Both the position numbers and the translations under genes were made by a program. A stretch of DNA of 10,652 bases from assembly GCA_016929205.1 (NCBI GenBank), contig JAFGJF010000048.1:1-10652 (forward strand), in the 5' to 3' direction. This DNA comes from Anaerolineae bacterium. Lineage in GTDB: Bacteria > Chloroflexota > Anaerolineae > JAFGEY01. The notes under the pieces are model-generated. The model saw only the letters and a program-made list of their open reading frames with translations. It was not told where the DNA came from and searched no databases. Of this stretch, positions 1-6,829 are shown one piece after another; positions within the stretch are counted from its first letter, which is position 1, and each line of letters starts with the position of its first letter.

Positions 1-4
1 AGAT

Positions 5-979
5 ATGGCATCAAAACCTTGTATTACAATTATTGGAATGGGATTGATTGGTACCTCAATTGGGTTGGCGATTCGAAACGCCCGCGGCGACGAGATCCAA
101 ATTGTTGGGCACGACAAGGAGCAAGGGGTTGCTGGCGCTGCCAAACGGATGGGGGCAGTGCACAAAGTCGAACGCAACCTGTTTTCGGCTTGCTCTGAGG
201 CAGACATGATCGTTCTGGCTATTCCGGCGTCTGGTGTCAAGGAAACGTTGGAATTGGTGGCGAACGATCTCAAATCCGGTTGTGTGATCACCGATACGGC
301 CAGTCTCAAAGTGCCTGTGCTCAAGTGGGCCGATCAGTTTTTACCCGAGGATGTCAGTTTTGTTGGCGGTGATCCGATCTTGTTTGGCGATGACGCCGGG
401 ATAGAGTCAGCCAGGGCAGATTTGTTTGAGAAAAAGCTGTATTGTATCGTTCCTTCCCCGCGCGCGAGTTCGGATGCGGTCAAGCTGGTGACCGATCTGG
501 CAGCTATGTTGGGTGCGATTCCGCATTACATCGATCCATACGAGCACGATGGCTTGATCGGAGGAACAGAACACATCGCGGATATACTGGCTGTGGTGCT
601 GTTGGGATCGCTTTCTTCTTCGAATGGGTGGCACGACATGCGACGTCTTTGTGGCGCCACCTTTGACCGCGTGACGTGCTTTTCGGCATCTGATCCAGCA
701 GAATACCGAGATCGAGCCCTATTGAATAGTGACAATGTAGTGCGTTGGATCGATGCTGTGCAAGAAGAACTGTTTAATTTTCGGACCCTGATCAAACGAG
801 GTGATGCGGACGTCATTGAAAACTATTATCAGACACAAATGGACGTGCGCAAAAAGTGGCTTGAGGATCAAGCCACACAGATCTGGGACAAAAAGGCCGA
901 CTCGGCCGACATTCCCAAGGCCGGCGAATTTTTTGGCCAAATGCTCTTTGGCGGACTTGGGCGGCGGCGAGAGTCATAG
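5..979 (+). CDS. TyrA-family (prephenate/arogenate dehydrogenase-like) NAD(P)-dependent dehydrogenase with atypical active site
   Basis: 324 aa, a normal length for a single-domain TyrA. The N-terminus holds a Rossmann dinucleotide-binding motif (IIGMGLIGTSIG, glycines 11, 13, 16), followed by the family's DTASLK segment (S100), a GGDPxxxGDDAG segment (121-132), a VP turn (149-150), EHD (180-182) and SASDP (227-231). TyrA enzymes oxidatively decarboxylate prephenate or arogenate in tyrosine synthesis in the cytoplasm. Several expected residues differ: the His of the GxHPxxG motif is D123, the second His of SHLPH is D193, and the Arg of TRIxxSDP is C225. The fold assignment is therefore firm but the reaction is not. 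The start at base 5 sits directly before the Rossmann strand; its ribosome-binding site lies outside the window. Other aromatic-pathway genes are absent. It could be a divergent true TyrA or a dehydrogenase for another carboxylated substrate. Confidence 0.85.
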   Translation: MASKPCITIIGMGLIGTSIGLAIRNARGDEIQIVGHDKEQGVAGAAKRMGAVHKVERNLFSACSEADMIVLAIPASGVKETLELVANDLKSGCVITDTASLKVPVLKWADQFLPEDVSFVGGDPILFGDDAGIESARADLFEKKLYCIVPSPRASSDAVKLVTDLAAMLGAIPHYIDPYEHDGLIGGTEHIADILAVVLLGSLSSSNGWHDMRRLCGATFDRVTCFSASDPAEYRDRALLNSDNVVRWIDAVQEELFNFRTLIKRGDADVIENYYQTQMDVRKKWLEDQATQIWDKKADSADIPKAGEFFGQMLFGGLGRRRES

Positions 980-1037
980 AGATCGCATGGTTGTGGTTTT
1001 GTGAATCCAAGGTGGGTGTTGGCAGATTTGATGTGAC
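980..1037 (+). other. Short intergenic gap before the GT39 gene
   Basis: 58 bases with no hairpin-plus-T-tract terminator and no convincing promoter. An in-frame TGA at 1029-1031 forces the next gene to start at the GTG at 1038 or later. An ATG at 1031 is followed at once by TGA (1034-1036), a start-stop pair just upstream of the real start. No good Shine-Dalgarno sequence lies at the usual distance. Confidence 0.5.
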
Positions 1038-3872
1038 GTGAAAAGTGATAATAGATTCATATGGATCGTCCTCGCGTTGTGCTTGTTTTCTTTTGCGCGA
1101 GGGGTCTATGGGCTGGGTGATCAGAGTCTGTGGTGGGACGAAAGTCTAAGCCACTATCGGGCTACCAAGCCCTTTTCATTTATCTTCACAAATCGAATTA
1201 ACATCAGGTCGGGTGATGGCGAGTTTTCTACGATCGATAATCATCCTCCGCTCTATTTTGTGTTGTTGCGGCTTGTCATATTGGCGGCGGGAGACACCGA
1301 GTTTTCGTTGCGCTTTATCTCCGTTGTGGCTGGTGTGCTGATCGTCCCTTTGCTCTATCTGTGTGGAACCAGGCTATTCGATCCGTTGTGTGGCCTGCTG
1401 GCATCTTTATTGGGGGCGTTTTCTCCGCTTTACTTGTGGTATCAACAAGAGGTACGGCCCTATACGTTGGTCACACTGTTTGCTCTCCTCACGTTCTATA
1501 CCCTTGTTCGTGTCCTCGAAATGGGAGATCATAGCCGGTGGGTCAGGGTACGCTATGGACTGGCATATGTTTTCGCTATTGCTGCCATGCTGTCCACGCA
1601 CTATTTGAGCTTTTTGCTCCTTGCAGCCGAAGGTGGAATCCTGATCATGTCGTGGCTTGGAAATCGACGTCGTTTTTCCTGGTTTTTGGTGATATCGGTC
1701 GGTCTGGTAGCGGTCGTTCTTTTTGCGTGGGTGCTGCCGGCGATACCCAGGCAGGCAAACGTATCGGGGTACGATTTCCTCCCTCTTCACACGTTGCTTC
1801 GAGATGTGTTTCACGCTTTTGCTTTAGGGCTTTCTGCCGATGTGTTGGTCTTTTTTCGGTGGTGGAGTATTGTCCTATTTGGCATTGCAACGGGCATCTT
1901 GTTTGCCTACCGTAAGAATATTCACTGGCAGCGTCCGGCTTGGCTGTTAGTGTGCCTGCTGTTGCCTATTTTGGGGATGTTTATGCTATCTTGGGTGCGT
2001 CCTGCTTACCTGGGCGTGCGTCATCTGATCTTTTCCAGTCCTTTTTATTATCTCTTGCTCGCGGGAGGGGTGGGCAAGTTGTATCGTGCGCGCCCGCAGG
2101 TTCCTGCGCGTGTGCTGGCTGGCATCGGCCTGGCAGGCGTGATCGTCAGCATGGTATGGTCCACGCAGGCGTATCTGACTGACCCCCAATATGCTAAAGA
2201 GGATCATCGGGGATGGGGACAGTATCTAAGCGAACACGTGCGAGCGGACGATTTTGTTGCCGTTGTCCCCGCACCTGTTTTCGAGCTTTACTCATACTAT
2301 GTTGATACCGATGCGCTTTCGGTTGAATTGCCATTTTTGGGTCATTCTCTGGCGGAGGCCGAGGCGCGGCTTGCCACGGCTCTTCAAGAGCACGATCGTG
2401 TCTGGGTCGCTTTTTCTTCGACACCGGGATGGGCTAATCCGGGCAATGTTCCGATCAAGTGGCTGGAAAAGCACGCCATACGGACACATTTTGTCCAATT
2501 TAACAGTCCGAGTACCGTGGTCCAGGTGCTCGCATTTCGGGCTAGGCTGCCGGTGCTCGACGAACTGCCTGACGTAACCTGGAACCCGCCTCTGAATTTT
2601 GACGATCAGGTGCATTTGCTCGGTGTCAATTCGCCAAGCACATTCGTTGAATCCGGGCATACGTTGCAGCTAAGCCTGTACTGGGCTGCAGCGCAATCAC
2701 TTGATCGCAACTACCGCGTGACATTGTCGTTGACCGACAGAGATGGTTTTTCCTGGACAGCCATCGACCACATCCCATGTGACGGGGGATGTCCTACCAC
2801 GCGATGGCCGGCCTCGCGTATCATTCAGGATGATGTCGATCTAACTCTTCCGCCAGGCGTGCCTCCGGGGCAGTACCGGATCCACATTTCAGTATATCCA
2901 CAAAATGGAGGCGGTCCGGCATTGGCTGCGCGCAGCCTGCAAGATGGCCAACTACAAGGATTGATCGTGCCTGTTGGCAGTATAAACGTAATCTCACCGG
3001 CGCAGAGAGTGGATGAGGATACACTGCCTATCCCGATAAAGACAAACCATCGTTATGGGGATATCACCCTTATTGGCCATACCTTTGGTGGCGGGAACTA
3101 TCGACCTGGCGATGTGCTTAAGGTGGGGCTGTATTGGAAGGCGAGGCGGCAACCCAGGCAAGATGCGCTTTTCGCGCTCTTGTTGGTGGGTGAGGATGGA
3201 CAGATTTGGGCTGAACGGGATGTGAATGTGTCTGATACGTATCCGCCTAGCCAGTGGAAAAAGGGAGACGTCATCTGGGAACAATATCGTTTCCGCGTTC
3301 CGGTAACCGTACCGCAAGGCGAATATGCGTTCTATCTCGTCTCAAAAGATGCAGGAATGCGCCGATGGCCCTGGGATGACGGACGAGAGGCATTGGGCAT
3401 ACTGGCTGTCAAGCCTGTTGGCGACGACCTTGTCTTTCAGGTACCGTCGATGGATTCTACGTTGTATGCCAACTTGGATGACAAAATTGAGCTGTTGGGC
3501 TATGATTTGGAAGGGGTGAGCGTGCACCCTGGCGAGGTTGTTTCTTGCACACTTTATTGGCGTGCCTTGCAAGAGATCAGCCAAAACTACACCGTGTTCA
3601 ATCATCTCGTCGCTGCGGACGGACAAACGTGGGGACAGTGGGACAATCAGCCCCAAAAGGGTGGTTTGCCGACCACGCGTTGGGTGCCGGGGCAGGTCGT
3701 TGCCGATCCCTATCAAATTCCCGTTTCTGCAGATGCGCCAGCAGGACCGCTTCAGTTGCAGACTGGTATGTACGATGCGTTGACGATGACGCGCCTTGCG
3801 GTGCGCGATGAGAATGGCCACGTGATCGGTGATCATGTCCCTCTTGTTGAGATAGATGTGGTAGACAAATGA
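1038..3872 (+). CDS. Family 39-type membrane glycosyltransferase with three C-terminal beta modules
   Basis: 944 aa. The first ~380 residues are a polytopic membrane domain with about ten or more hydrophobic segments. Family marks include the extracytoplasmic LWWDES (D34, E35; the expected catalytic/metal-site acidic pair), HPPLY (69-73) and QEVRPY (137-142), as in ArnT/PMT-like GT39/GT83 enzymes that use polyprenyl-phosphate-linked sugars on the outer face of the membrane. Residues ~385-500 form a soluble domain. Three related beta-rich modules follow at about 519-651, 671-793 and 812-941, which makes the protein far longer than the usual 450-600 aa. The GTG start is fixed by an in-frame stop nine bases upstream, gives a positively charged N-terminus, and has a poor ribosome-binding site. 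Its TGA overlaps the ATG of the next gene, indicating translational coupling. The sugar donor and acceptor cannot be read from the sequence. Confidence 0.88.
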   Translation: MKSDNRFIWIVLALCLFSFARGVYGLGDQSLWWDESLSHYRATKPFSFIFTNRINIRSGDGEFSTIDNHPPLYFVLLRLVILAAGDTEFSLRFISVVAGVLIVPLLYLCGTRLFDPLCGLLASLLGAFSPLYLWYQQEVRPYTLVTLFALLTFYTLVRVLEMGDHSRWVRVRYGLAYVFAIAAMLSTHYLSFLLLAAEGGILIMSWLGNRRRFSWFLVISVGLVAVVLFAWVLPAIPRQANVSGYDFLPLHTLLRDVFHAFALGLSADVLVFFRWWSIVLFGIATGILFAYRKNIHWQRPAWLLVCLLLPILGMFMLSWVRPAYLGVRHLIFSSPFYYLLLAGGVGKLYRARPQVPARVLAGIGLAGVIVSMVWSTQAYLTDPQYAKEDHRGWGQYLSEHVRADDFVAVVPAPVFELYSYYVDTDALSVELPFLGHSLAEAEARLATALQEHDRVWVAFSSTPGWANPGNVPIKWLEKHAIRTHFVQFNSPSTVVQVLAFRARLPVLDELPDVTWNPPLNFDDQVHLLGVNSPSTFVESGHTLQLSLYWAAAQSLDRNYRVTLSLTDRDGFSWTAIDHIPCDGGCPTTRWPASRIIQDDVDLTLPPGVPPGQYRIHISVYPQNGGGPALAARSLQDGQLQGLIVPVGSINVISPAQRVDEDTLPIPIKTNHRYGDITLIGHTFGGGNYRPGDVLKVGLYWKARRQPRQDALFALLLVGEDGQIWAERDVNVSDTYPPSQWKKGDVIWEQYRFRVPVTVPQGEYAFYLVSKDAGMRRWPWDDGREALGILAVKPVGDDLVFQVPSMDSTLYANLDDKIELLGYDLEGVSVHPGEVVSCTLYWRALQEISQNYTVFNHLVAADGQTWGQWDNQPQKGGLPTTRWVPGQVVADPYQIPVSADAPAGPLQLQTGMYDALTMTRLAVRDENGHVIGDHVPLVEIDVVDK
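2592..3860 (+). repeat. Three tandem protein modules (beta-sandwich-like) in the GT39 tail
   Basis: The modules lie at bases ~2592-2990, 3048-3416 and 3471-3860. They share an opening LLG or LIG (residues 527-529, 678-680, 819-821), a G-x-x-L/V strand ending in LYW (547-549, 698-700, 839-841), a DG-x-x-W turn (D569/G570, D720/G721, D861/G862) and a P-G-x-Y or P-x-G strand near the end. Modules 1 and 3 also share PTTRW (586-590, 877-881), while module 2 has PPSQW there (736-740). The repeats are diverged at DNA level, so this is an old internal duplication. An extracytoplasmic carbohydrate- or cell-wall-binding role is inferred only. Confidence 0.7.
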
Positions 3873-5107
3873 TCAAATCGCGCGTTCAATCAACCCCGTC
3901 TGAATCCCAATACAATGTTTTGATGCTGGCACCAACCATGTTTTTTGCCGACTATGGCTCTCACGTGCGTATTTTGGAGGAAGCGGTCAGCCTGAGAGCG
4001 ATGGGACACAAAGTGACCATTTTGGCCTATCCCAATGGGCGAGACATCGCCGGACTAGACGTGATACGCTGCTGGGGTGTTCCGTTCAACTATCGAATTA
4101 TCGTCGGTTCTTCGCGACACAAGTTCTACCTGGATGCGATGCTGGCGCTCAAAGGCTTGTTGGCGATGTTTCAGGTCAAGCCAGATATCATTCACGCTCA
4201 TCTGCACGAAGGGGCGCTGATCGGAGCTGTGCTCAGCAAGCTGTGGCGCGTACCGATGGTTTTTGACTTTCAAGGCAGTTTGACCGGCGAGATGATCGAT
4301 CATCACTTTTTGAAGCCGGACAGTGTATTCTCCAAGTTTTTCCTGTGGTTCGAAGAATGCATCGACCATTGGGCGGACGTGATTGTAACCAGTTCTCACA
4401 ATGCTACCAGCTTGTTGCACAGCAGATTCGGGCGGTCAAATGGTAGTGTGTATACCATTTCCGATTGTGTGAATCCCGACGTGTTTCGACCGGGCGTGAT
4501 CGATGCTCAGGAAAGGATTCAAGAACGGGCCCAATATGGCGTTCCGGCAGAAGCGCAGGTTGTGGTTTACCTGGGTTTGTTGGCCGACTATCAGGGGATT
4601 CCCCAGTTGATCCAGGCGGCCAAAATGGTCTTGGAAGAGCGGCCCGACACCTATTTTTTGGTGTTTGGTTTTCCAGGTGTCACGCATTACCGGGCTATGG
4701 CCCAAGCTGCCGGTGTGGCCGACCGGGTTTTCTTTCCTGGGGCCGTGCCATACGGCCAAGTGCCTGCCCGGCTGGCGCTTGGCGATGTCGCCGTTGCACC
4801 GAAACTGTCTGCGACAGAAGGGGCGGGCAAGATTCTGAATTATATGGCTATGGCCTTGCCCGTTATCGCGTTCGACACGCCGGTGAGCCGCGAATACCTA
4901 GGCGAGTGGGGCATGTATGCTCAGTTTGGGGATGCACGCAGTCTGGCGCAAAATATGTTGGGTGCGCTCGATGATCCCGAGCGATCTCGTTTGCAAGGCC
5001 AAAAGCTTTTACAGCGCATCCTGGACGAGTATACCTGGCAGCAGGGCGCGTTCAGGATCGTCCAGGTATATCAAAAGGTTTGTCCGCGTCCGCAAAGCGT
5101 GTTATAA
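3869..5107 (+). CDS. GT4 (group 1) glycosyltransferase
   Basis: 412 aa GT-B fold enzyme, expected in the cytoplasm or at the inner membrane face, transferring a sugar from a nucleotide donor to a growing glycan or lipid carrier. The N-terminal domain shows the acceptor-side glycine/His region (DYGSHVRILEEAVSLRAMGH, about 28-47) and PDIIHAHLHEGA (105-116). A typical VNPDVFRP turn (201-208) leads into the C-terminal donor domain, with VVYLGLLADYQGIPQLIQA (232-250), the FFPGAVPYGQVP block (288-299) and TEGAGKILNYMAMALPVIAF (316-335). In that last block the Glu usual in KxxEYMA enzymes is Asn (N324), while E317 is kept. The ATG overlaps the preceding stop as ATGA, so translation is probably coupled. 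Its last codons and stop lie inside a promoter-like sequence and an inverted repeat arm. Donor and acceptor are unknown. Confidence 0.92.
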   Translation: MIKSRVQSTPSESQYNVLMLAPTMFFADYGSHVRILEEAVSLRAMGHKVTILAYPNGRDIAGLDVIRCWGVPFNYRIIVGSSRHKFYLDAMLALKGLLAMFQVKPDIIHAHLHEGALIGAVLSKLWRVPMVFDFQGSLTGEMIDHHFLKPDSVFSKFFLWFEECIDHWADVIVTSSHNATSLLHSRFGRSNGSVYTISDCVNPDVFRPGVIDAQERIQERAQYGVPAEAQVVVYLGLLADYQGIPQLIQAAKMVLEERPDTYFLVFGFPGVTHYRAMAQAAGVADRVFFPGAVPYGQVPARLALGDVAVAPKLSATEGAGKILNYMAMALPVIAFDTPVSREYLGEWGMYAQFGDARSLAQNMLGALDDPERSRLQGQKLLQRILDEYTWQQGAFRIVQVYQKVCPRPQSVL

Positions 5108-5108
5108 T
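5080..5108 (+). promoter_or_regulatory. Predicted sigma-70-type promoter for the export permease operon
   Basis: TTGTCC (5080-5085), a 17-base spacer, then a perfect TATAAT (5103-5108). The -10 box overlaps the TAA stop of the GT4 gene. Transcription would start near 5115 and leave a leader of about 130 nt before the ATG at 5247. It is the best forward promoter-like match I noticed and lies in the only gap above 100 bases in the forward gene run. Confidence 0.6.
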
Positions 5109-5215
5109 CTCTTGCTGTATTTTACAGGACCATCTGTGCGGTTTGGAATGCCTGATTCGGATCGGCAACGGAAATGGCAGTCAAGATTGTATCGTTTCCT
5201 TTGGTAACACGCTTT
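5094..5215 (+). repeat. 11-bp perfect inverted repeat enclosing a 100-nt leader segment, 3' arm entering a T tract
   Basis: The left arm AAAGCGTGTTA (5094-5104) is the exact reverse complement of the right arm TAACACGCTTT (5205-5215). The right arm runs into a six-T tract (5213-5218). Inside, TGCC/GGCA plus GAT/ATC form a bulged 7-bp hairpin with a TCGG loop (5149-5167), and AATC (5106-5109) can pair with GATT (5185-5188). The left arm overlaps the end of the GT4 gene and the predicted -10 box. RNA read through from GT4 would carry both arms, whereas RNA from the local promoter would lack the left arm. Function is inferred: terminator-like structure or protein-binding site. Confidence 0.5.
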
Positions 5216-5246
5216 TTTGTTGATGCTGTCATGTGAGCAAGTCTAT

Positions 5247-6065
5247 ATGAAGAATCGTCTTTTGGAACTGGTGCGTTTTCGTGGGTTGATCCTAAACTTG
5301 GTGGTGCGCGATCTCAAAGTGCGCTACAAGAACTCTGTTCTTGGCATCTTTTGGTCCTGGCTGAATCCATTGTTTATGATGGTTGTGTACACCGTTGTCT
5401 TTACGATTATGCAACCGGGCAATATTGGCATCCCGGAAGAGCAGTTTCCGGCTTTTGTTTTGTGTGCCTTGTTGCCATGGAACTTGTTTGCTACATCGGT
5501 CACACAATCGGTTGGCAGTATTGTAGAGAATGCCGATCTGGTCAAAAAGGTTTACTTTCCGCGCGAGATTTTGCCTCTCTCGGTCGTTCTGTCAAATCTT
5601 GTGAATTTTGGTGTCTCGATGCTGGTGCTCATCCCGATCATGCTTCTTTTGCGTGTCCCAGTCACACCATGGATTTTGCTTTTGCCTGTCGTTATCTTGA
5701 TCCAGTTCCTGTTCATGACCGGCGTATCCTTGTTGTTGTGCACGTTGAACGTCTTTTACCGTGATACCAAGGTGATCATTGATGTGGTGATGATGGCCTG
5801 GCTGTTTGTGACCCCCATTTTCTACCCGATCAATAAACTACCTCAGAGCAGGGAGATCCTGGGAGTGGTGATCGATATCCGCCGCTGGACACGGATCCTG
5901 AACCCAATGGCTTCTCTAGTGGCGGCTTATCGGGATGTGCTGTTTTATGGGAGACAGATTGGCTGGGATTTTTTGGCGCGCACAGCGTTAACCGCGGCGT
6001 TTGTTTTCGTCGTTGGATATGGTGTGTTTTACCGCTATAGCAGGTTATTCGGCGAGGAAGTCTAG
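5247..6065 (+). CDS. ABC-2 type transporter permease, polysaccharide/O-antigen (Wzm/TagG-like) export
   Basis: 272 aa from this ATG, with about six hydrophobic segments (roughly 38-56, 67-87, 112-135, 142-166, 177-195, 246-264). Characteristic family blocks are NLVVRDLKVRYKNSVLG (17-33), SWLNP (37-41), ADLVKKVYFPREILPL (96-111), NVFYRDTK (168-175) and LNPMASLVAAYRDVLFYG (218-235). Such permeases pair with a Wzt/TagH-type ATPase and export undecaprenyl-linked glycans across the inner membrane. No ATPase gene occurs in the window, so it must be encoded elsewhere or lie outside. In-frame starts at 5217 (TTG) and 5223 (ATG) would give 282 or 280 aa. I prefer 5247 because the MKNRLLELVRFRG opening matches the usual family N-terminus and the earlier codons overlap the leader T tract. 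No strong Shine-Dalgarno site supports any of the three. Confidence 0.9.
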   Translation: MKNRLLELVRFRGLILNLVVRDLKVRYKNSVLGIFWSWLNPLFMMVVYTVVFTIMQPGNIGIPEEQFPAFVLCALLPWNLFATSVTQSVGSIVENADLVKKVYFPREILPLSVVLSNLVNFGVSMLVLIPIMLLLRVPVTPWILLLPVVILIQFLFMTGVSLLLCTLNVFYRDTKVIIDVVMMAWLFVTPIFYPINKLPQSREILGVVIDIRRWTRILNPMASLVAAYRDVLFYGRQIGWDFLARTALTAAFVFVVGYGVFYRYSRLFGEEV

Positions 6066-6076
6066 GGTTATAACGA

Positions 6077-6823
6077 ATGGATACAAGTGCGTCAGAGCGG
6101 GCCATTCACCTCGGTCATCCCAGTTACGTTTGGCGAGCGGGCCAGGAACGAAGGCTAAATATCCTTAGACAAGTTGTCGACCTTGACCATTGCCGCATTC
6201 TCGACATCGGCTGTGGTCTTGGCATGTATACAGAAGCTTTTCGCCGGTATTCGCCGCACGTGTATGGCATTGAAGTCGAATTGCCGCGTGCAGTAAAAGC
6301 CATCCCGCGAGCGATGGGGATTGCACAAGCCGTTGGTGAGGCGATCCCATTTGGTAATAATTCTTTTGACGTTGTGTTCAGCCACGAGGTACTGGAGCAT
6401 GTTACCGACGACCGCAGCGTCGTGTGCGAGGCAGTGCGCGTCACAAAGCCAGGAGGACGGATCGCGCTTTTTGTCCCCAACCGGCTTTGGCCCTGGGAAA
6501 CGCACGGCGTCTATTGGTGCGGGCAATATCATTTTGGCAATATTCCGTTGGTTAACTATTTACCTGATATGTGGCGCAATCGGCTGGCGTGGCATGTCCG
6601 CGTCTATACTAAACGCGCCTTGTTCGCGCTGTTTAGCTCACTGCCGGTCAAGATCCTGGTCCATCGCACGGTTTATCCGGGGTTTGATAACGTCGTTCGC
6701 CGCGCTCCTTTTTTGGGGCGGCTGGTGCGAGCGGCTAGCTATCGGTTTGAGCAATTGCCTGTGCTGAATCAGTTTGGCTTGTCCCACTTGTTGGTTGTCG
6801 AGAAAACAGTTCGCGAGGAGTAG
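6077..6823 (+). CDS. Class I SAM-dependent methyltransferase
   Basis: 248 aa. Motif I is ILDIGCGLGMY (41-51), the glycine-rich SAM loop. An acidic motif II residue lies in YGIEVE (63-68), followed by VGEAIPFGNNSFDVVFSHEV (86-105), with the LEHV post-III segment at 106-109 and the LKPGG-like TKPGG (123-127). These are marks of the Methyltransf_11 type. The C-terminal ~100 residues, rich in W, R and aromatic residues (WPWETHGVYWCGQYHFGN, 138-155), probably form the substrate lid. It begins 11 bases after the permease stop without a clear Shine-Dalgarno site, so it is probably co-transcribed. Next to a glycan exporter, a likely job is methylating a sugar or a chain end, as terminal methyl caps control export in some ABC-dependent O-antigen systems. 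That is inference; a small lipid or quinone substrate is not excluded. Confidence 0.88.
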   Translation: MDTSASERAIHLGHPSYVWRAGQERRLNILRQVVDLDHCRILDIGCGLGMYTEAFRRYSPHVYGIEVELPRAVKAIPRAMGIAQAVGEAIPFGNNSFDVVFSHEVLEHVTDDRSVVCEAVRVTKPGGRIALFVPNRLWPWETHGVYWCGQYHFGNIPLVNYLPDMWRNRLAWHVRVYTKRALFALFSSLPVKILVHRTVYPGFDNVVRRAPFLGRLVRAASYRFEQLPVLNQFGLSHLLVVEKTVREE

Positions 6824-6827
6824 GGAG
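6815..6827 (+). promoter_or_regulatory. Ribosome-binding site of lgt
   Basis: GAGGAG (6815-6820), with a second purine run AGGGAG (6822-6827), lies 4-9 bases before the ATG at 6830. It is formed by the last codons and stop of the methyltransferase gene. It is the clearest Shine-Dalgarno site in the forward operon and fixes the lgt start. Confidence 0.7.
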
Positions 6828-6829
6828 AG

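Noticed and set aside
5..979. Naming the first gene tyrA outright
   Set aside because: Three expected active-site positions are changed, so only family membership is claimed.
3342..3836. A 164-codon minus-strand frame in the GT39 tail
   Set aside because: It is antisense to the repeated beta modules, whose reading frame is supported by the triple repetition.
4465..4974. A 169-codon plus-strand frame inside the GT4 gene
   Set aside because: Alternative frame with a C/R/G-rich product and no motif, overlapping the GT4 donor domain.
5094..5215. A 122-bp miniature transposable element with 11-bp terminal inverted repeats
   Set aside because: No target-site duplication is visible at the two ends (left flank ends GTCCGC, right flank begins TTTGTT), and there is no second copy in the window. 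A regulatory structure explains it better.
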